NCBI GenBank assembly: GCA_032718475.1
Contig: JAUCBJ010001753.1
Coordinates: 1 to 28,405, forward strand
DNA length: 28,405 bases
Reading direction: 5' to 3'
Source: Nemertoderma westbladi
Lineage: Eukaryota; Xenacoelomorpha; Nemertodermatida; Nemertodermatidae
The notes below the pieces were generated by a model. That model saw nothing but the letters and a program-made list of their open reading frames with translations, had not been told where the DNA came from and searched no databases. The translations under genes were made by a program, and so were the position numbers. Shown here in pieces: positions 28,243-28,405 of the stretch; position 1 is the stretch's first letter; every line of letters starts with the position of its first letter.

Positions 28243-28405
28243 GGGGGGGGGGGGGGGGGGGTAACTGGACGCAAATTCATCCTTCTCCAGGGGAAATACG
28301 ACGCAAATAACAGCTGATTACACTCAAAAATAAAACTGTAACCTGTTCTATTGTGTTTAGTTTATTGTTTTTTAAAATAACGTGCCACTGTAACGTGTAA
28401 CCTGC
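28243..28405 (-). mobile_element. MITE family 1, copy C (cut by window edge), with 19-nt G run
   Basis: Reverse orientation relative to copies A and B. After 19 G (28243-28261) come AACTGGACGCAAATTCATCC, CCAGGGGAAAT, GACGCAAATAACAGCTGATT, AAAATAAAACTGTAACCTG, then CAATAAACTAAACACA in complement, and finally the core beginning at the window end. It matches copy B most closely. Confidence 0.85.

Overview
This window looks like nuclear DNA from an animal, most likely a marine invertebrate. The evidence is a BEL/Pao-type LTR retroelement (a family restricted to metazoans), four animal-type genes, AT-rich intergenic DNA and many short non-autonomous transposons. I cannot name the species. There are no bacterial operons, rRNA genes, tRNA genes that I can support, or CRISPR arrays.

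Positions 1-20000 are a repeat nest with no recognisable host gene. After a 43-bp tandem array (1-194) and a CTGTC-rich tract comes a decayed BEL/Pao-like retroelement between two near-identical 1.71-kb direct repeats (544-2253 and 10265-11970). Its single long frame (4188-8690) carries gag, two zinc knuckles and an aspartic protease. Two in-frame stops interrupt it. The reverse transcriptase and most of RNase H are deleted, and no integrase is visible. The downstream repeat is itself embedded in pieces of a diverged, related LTR. Positions 12600-16200 hold a repeated 343-bp segment, an exact-period 60-bp palindromic minisatellite, a MITE copy and a 46-bp hairpin. Positions 17370-19933 hold a nested structure: a 2.56-kb foldback element with about 180-bp inverted arms contains a 552-bp foldback element built of iterated CTCGGCCGAG palindromes and a 1.1-kb terminal-inverted-repeat element.

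Positions 20167-27107 are a compact gene block: TMEM242 (+), QTRT1 (+), FBXW4 (+) and cystinosin CTNS (-). All four proteins are near full length, yet each is encoded in one uninterrupted exon. They act in unrelated processes (mitochondrial ATP synthase assembly, queuine modification of tRNA, SCF ubiquitin ligase substrate choice, lysosomal cystine export), so their proximity does not suggest a pathway.

The last kilobase carries a broken reverse transcriptase remnant (-) and a truncated MITE. The most unusual features are a family of MITE/foldback elements sharing a conserved core but differing in palindromic arms, six G or C homopolymers of 17-24 nt in an AT-rich background, and the run of four intronless genes.
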